From positions 442-8,838 of the forward strand of contig DIQB01000092.1 of the NCBI GenBank assembly GCA_002427165.1: a DNA stretch of 8,397 bases, in the 5' to 3' direction. This DNA comes from Firmicutes bacterium UBA5473. GTDB lineage: Bacteria > Bacillota > DTU084. Of this stretch, positions 5,443 to 8,397 are shown piece by piece (the first letter of the stretch is position 1; each line of letters begins with the position of its first letter). The position numbers were made by a program, and so were the translations under genes. The notes beneath the pieces are model-generated. The model was not told the DNA's origin and made no database searches. It saw only the letters and a list, made by a program, of their open reading frames with translations.

Positions 5443-8007
5443 ATGGCAACACTGAAGACTAATTTTTTGGGTTTTGAGCTAAAGAGCCCTTTGATTGCGG
5501 GCTCAGCTGGAATTACATCAAATTTAGATCTCTTAAAGCGGGCAGAAGACGCTGGCGCTGGTGCTGTGATCATGAAGGGGTTATCTGATCAAAATTTAAT
5601 GCGCAAATCCCCCTCACCACGCTTTCGGTGTATTCAGCGGGGAGAAGGTGCCACCCTCTATTCCTATGAACAGGCAAGCGAGTGGGGACCAGATGAGTAT
5701 GCACTACATCTTGAAAAATGCAAAGCGGCCCTTGAGATCCCTATTTTTGTTAATGTGGATTGCACAGACGTTGGTAATTGGCTAGAGTATTGTAGCATGA
5801 TTGAAGATGCAGGAGCAGATGGTTTGGAGCTTAATGTATCCTGCCCCCACGGTTCCATTACCTTCAATGGTGATCAGGTGGAAGAACGGATTTTAGAGGT
5901 TGTGCGGGATGTGAGGGGGAAGGTAAAGCTTCCATTTCTCTTAAAGCTCAGTCCCCAGCTGACACAACCATTATCCATGTCCAAGGCTGCTTTAGATGCA
6001 GGAGCAAACGGACTCACTGTTTTTAATAGATTGACAGGCCTTGAGATTGATCCGGAAAAGCAGGAGCCTGTGATGCATGGTGGCTATGCAGGTCATGGCG
6101 GACGCTGGGCTCTTCAATATATGCTGCGCTGGGTTAGCGCCATTTATAACGAACTTGACCCTGTGATTTCAGCCAGTGGTGGAGTTGGCGATGCAGGTGA
6201 TGCGATACAAGCCTTACTTGCAGGCGCCACTACAGTGCAGGTTTGTTCGGCAATCTATCTTGAAGGTTTCCAAATAATAGAGAGGCTCAATCGCAAATTA
6301 CTTTCTTATCTAGAGCAACATGGCTTAGAAGAGCCAGCGGATCTGCGTGGGGTTGCAGCCAAGAAGATTAAAACCATGGCTCAGGTTGATAGAGCCACGA
6401 GGCAAGAAGCCCATATTCGCTCTGGGGGCACAGCTCCCTGTACTGCAGCCTGCCCTGCAGGCCAGGAAGCTGCAGGCTATATTACATTGATCGCCCAAGG
6501 CCGAGATGAGGAAGCTTTGGAGCTAATCAAGCGCACGAATCCCTTCCCTGCCATCTGCGGCAGAGTCTGTCACAGGCCCTGCGAGGGACAGTGCACAAGA
6601 GAGAAAATAGATGAGAGCCTAGGGATTGCTGATCTGAAAAGATTTGTAGCAGATCGGGAACTTGAAATGGAGCTTCCAAGGAAGAAGCATAAGCCTAAAT
6701 ACAAGGAAAAGGTGGCTGTGATCGGCAGCGGGCCTGCAGGACTCACCTGTAGCTTGGATTTGGTAAGAGCCGGTTTTCCAGTTACAGTTTTTGAAGCATT
6801 GCCTGTGGCCGGCGGCATGCTCACTGTGGGTATTCCCTCCTACAGGCTGCCCAAAGAGATCATCTGGCGTGAAATCCAGGCAATTTGCGATGAGGGAGTA
6901 GAGCTTAAAACAAACTGCCAAGTTGGCAGGGATTTAACTGTTGAGGAACTCAAGAGAATGGGGTATCGGTATTTTGTTCTGGCAACAGGCGCCCATAGAG
7001 CCCAGAGGCTTGAGATTCCAGGGGAAAAGCTAGCTGGCGTGGAGAGCGGGATCTCATTTCTTAAAAAAATAAACCTTGGAGAAGCCCCTCGGCCAGGGGA
7101 GCGGGTAGTTGTAATAGGTGGTGGCAATGTTGCAATTGATGCCGCAAGATCTGCCTGGCGACTGGGTGCCGACGATGTTACGATTCTTTATCGGCGCAGT
7201 CAAAACGAGATGCCTGCAGATACCTATGAGATTGAAGCAGCAATGGCAGAAGGAATTAAAATCATACCTCTGGCAAGCCCTGTAGCTTTTCTGGGAGAGG
7301 AAAAGGTAGAGAGAGTTAGGTATACACAGAATAAACTAGGGGAACCCGATAGCACAGGGCGAGGTATTCCCATCTCTACAGGAGAGGAGTTTGAGCTTGC
7401 TGCAGACCAAGTTCTAGTTTGCATCGGGCAAGAAGTTTCTGATGAGGCTTTAGCTGGAATGACGTCTTTAGAAACCAGCAATGGTACTTTAGCAGTGGAA
7501 ACGGTGAGCTTCTCCACTAAGGTTGAAAATGTTTTTGCAGGTGGGGATGTAGTAGGCGGCCCCACCAGCGTTGTGGAGGCAATTGCAGCAGGCCACAAGC
7601 TTGCCAAATCTATTCTCCAGCAGCAAGGTGCCTCGCCTAGGACCCTCCCTATACCTCCGGTGGCTCAGATTGAGCGGATTGTAAGCAGTCCTCAAGTTAT
7701 AACCTGCAGGCAGCCCAAAAGGTATGCTTCAGTTGAGAGACGAAGAAACTTTGAGCCCTACGATTTTGGTCTCTCAGAGGCTAGAGCCAGGGCTGAGGCA
7801 GCACGCTGCCTTCACTGCTCGGGTTGCGTGAATTGTGGTCGCTGTAGCACTATTTGCATTTACGATGCTATAGAAGTTCGTCCAGGTCATAGCGTTGTTA
7901 CAGCTAAGTGCGATGGTTGTGGCCTTTGCCAATATGTCTGCCCTGTGGGAGCAATTGAGATGGTGGAGAAAAAGGGAAATGGAGGCGAGAGTCATGGAGA
8001 TAATTGA
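5443..8007 (+). CDS. Dihydropyrimidine dehydrogenase-like FMN / FAD / Fe-S fusion oxidoreductase
   Basis: This is an 854-residue cytoplasmic three-part enzyme. Residues 1-300 form an FMN (beta/alpha)8 domain of the PreA/DHOD type: K45, NVSCPHG (131-137, C134 the expected catalytic cysteine), ASGGV (244-248), VQVCSA (265-270). Residues 325-740 are GltD/PreT-like: a Cys-rich helical domain (C333, C337, C372, C376, C380, C384), FAD site GSGPAG (428-433), NAD(P) site GGGNVA (559-564) and a second FAD motif AGGD (699-702). Residues 785-840 are a ferredoxin domain with two complete clusters (C795/798/801/805 and C823/826/829/833). Electrons should pass between NAD(P)H, FAD, Fe-S and FMN to reduce or oxidise a ring or enone substrate. 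In mammalian DPD the FMN domain follows the FAD part; here it precedes it. Pocket residues differ from DPD, so uracil is not assured. It overlaps the aldolase gene by 14 bp. Confidence 0.88.
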   Translation: MATLKTNFLGFELKSPLIAGSAGITSNLDLLKRAEDAGAGAVIMKGLSDQNLMRKSPSPRFRCIQRGEGATLYSYEQASEWGPDEYALHLEKCKAALEIPIFVNVDCTDVGNWLEYCSMIEDAGADGLELNVSCPHGSITFNGDQVEERILEVVRDVRGKVKLPFLLKLSPQLTQPLSMSKAALDAGANGLTVFNRLTGLEIDPEKQEPVMHGGYAGHGGRWALQYMLRWVSAIYNELDPVISASGGVGDAGDAIQALLAGATTVQVCSAIYLEGFQIIERLNRKLLSYLEQHGLEEPADLRGVAAKKIKTMAQVDRATRQEAHIRSGGTAPCTAACPAGQEAAGYITLIAQGRDEEALELIKRTNPFPAICGRVCHRPCEGQCTREKIDESLGIADLKRFVADRELEMELPRKKHKPKYKEKVAVIGSGPAGLTCSLDLVRAGFPVTVFEALPVAGGMLTVGIPSYRLPKEIIWREIQAICDEGVELKTNCQVGRDLTVEELKRMGYRYFVLATGAHRAQRLEIPGEKLAGVESGISFLKKINLGEAPRPGERVVVIGGGNVAIDAARSAWRLGADDVTILYRRSQNEMPADTYEIEAAMAEGIKIIPLASPVAFLGEEKVERVRYTQNKLGEPDSTGRGIPISTGEEFELAADQVLVCIGQEVSDEALAGMTSLETSNGTLAVETVSFSTKVENVFAGGDVVGGPTSVVEAIAAGHKLAKSILQQQGASPRTLPIPPVAQIERIVSSPQVITCRQPKRYASVERRRNFEPYDFGLSEARARAEAARCLHCSGCVNCGRCSTICIYDAIEVRPGHSVVTAKCDGCGLCQYVCPVGAIEMVEKKGNGGESHGDN

Positions 8008-8397
8008 ACGGTTGCGAGGAAAGCTGATTCCTGCTGTTCCAGTGCCCTGGACAGACGGTAAGTTAAATGAGAAGGCCCAAGAGGACTATATCCAGTACAT
8101 GAAAAGAGAAGGCGTACATTCTGCTGCAGTCTGGGCCCACACTGGCAGGGGACTTGAAATAGACAAAGATACCCGGATGCAAGTTTTAAAATCATGGCGA
8201 GAGGGTTTAGGCGCGGACGGAATAATTGTGGCAGGGGCTGGCGCGAAACCTGACACTGATCGTAAAGTTTATTTAGAGAATACCCTGGCCATGGCACAAG
8301 ATGCAGTAGAGGGGAAGGCAGATGCTCTGTTGGTTTTCCCTCCCACCTTATACCGGGAGGAGCCAGACCGGGAGGAGTTAATTTATCAGCATCACTT
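7994..8397 (+). CDS. Dihydrodipicolinate synthase / N-acetylneuraminate lyase family aldolase (5' part)
   Basis: The first 134 residues of a class I aldolase-type (beta/alpha)8 enzyme are present; the rest lies beyond the window. Family marks are LIPAVPVPWTDGKLN (11-25, where DapA has a TPF.DG element), a Thr-Gly turn AHTGRG (48-53) at the position of the GTTGE motif, GIIVAGAGA (76-84), and LVFPPTLY (113-120), with Y120 aligning with the catalytic Tyr of the PYYNKP-type segment. The Schiff-base lysine should lie downstream and cannot be seen. The GTTGE replacement makes biosynthetic DapA activity unlikely; a catabolic or otherwise specialised aldolase, lyase or deaminase is more plausible. 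The ATG at 7994 has GGAGG 8 nt upstream and overlaps the oxidoreductase stop by 14 bp, so the two proteins are likely co-translated and act in one pathway. Confidence 0.85.
   Translation, partial: MEIIERLRGKLIPAVPVPWTDGKLNEKAQEDYIQYMKREGVHSAAVWAHTGRGLEIDKDTRMQVLKSWREGLGADGIIVAGAGAKPDTDRKVYLENTLAMAQDAVEGKADALLVFPPTLYREEPDREELIYQHH

Noticed and set aside
5443..6360. Reading the FMN domain as a plain dihydroorotate dehydrogenase (pyrD)
   Set aside because: The SCPHG and VQVCSA blocks and the fused NAD(P)H/Fe-S parts resemble dihydropyrimidine dehydrogenase/PreA more than PyrD, and no pyrimidine-biosynthesis genes are adjacent.
7224..7607. A 127-codon minus-strand open frame opposite the oxidoreductase gene
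   Set aside because: Antisense to the NAD(P)H-binding module, low-complexity Ser/Ala/Thr-rich translation, no family resemblance.
7992..8297. A 101-codon minus-strand open frame at the right end
   Set aside because: Opposite the aldolase gene, which has a good ribosome-binding site and clear family motifs.
1..8397. CRISPR arrays, insertion sequences, tRNA or rRNA genes
   Set aside because: No regularly spaced repeats, transposase-like frames, terminal inverted repeats or cloverleaf-forming sequences were seen.

Overview
The window reads as chromosome from an endospore-forming, probably anaerobic member of the Bacillota (Firmicutes). The evidence is a short double-CxxC protein resembling the sigma-G inhibitor Gin/CsfB, followed by the arrangement gin - Orn/Lys/Arg decarboxylase (YaaO-like) - tmk familiar from Bacillus and Clostridia. 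Shine-Dalgarno sites are strong, GTG starts are frequent, and there is a large multi-[4Fe-4S] flavoenzyme. No genus can be named from the sequence alone. All genes lie on the + strand.

Block 1 (1-5189) is a compact, probably co-transcribed run. It holds the last 24 codons of an unidentified gene, a DUF1015 protein, the Gin-like protein, a fold-type I PLP decarboxylase, a Ycf45/SpoIIIAA-like AAA ATPase with a C-terminal R3H domain, and thymidylate kinase. The last three are tightly packed (3-bp gap, then a 4-bp GTGA overlap). This is housekeeping and sporulation-linked content. The genes usually expected just after tmk (yaaQ/darA, yaaR, holB) are absent; the synteny stops at the tmk stop codon.

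The spacer (5190-5442) is AT-rich, about 250 bp. It contains a complete match to the sigma-H promoter consensus (5253-5279) and two leader stem-loops. The larger one (5345-5383, followed by a weak T tract) could terminate or attenuate transcription ahead of the next gene.

Block 2 (5443-8397) is a metabolic operon. Its first gene encodes an 854-residue fusion: an FMN-binding dihydropyrimidine/dihydroorotate dehydrogenase-like domain, then a GltD/PreT-like FAD-NAD(P)H oxidoreductase, then a two-cluster ferredoxin domain. These are the building blocks of dihydropyrimidine dehydrogenase in a different order, with changed substrate-pocket positions and two apparently missing Fe-S ligands. Its last codons overlap by 14 bp the start of a dihydrodipicolinate synthase/N-acetylneuraminate lyase superfamily aldolase with an atypical motif, cut off by the window end. 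The coupling of the two genes suggests a redox step followed or preceded by a Schiff-base aldolase or hydro-lyase step on an unknown substrate. This is the most likely place for undescribed biology in the window.
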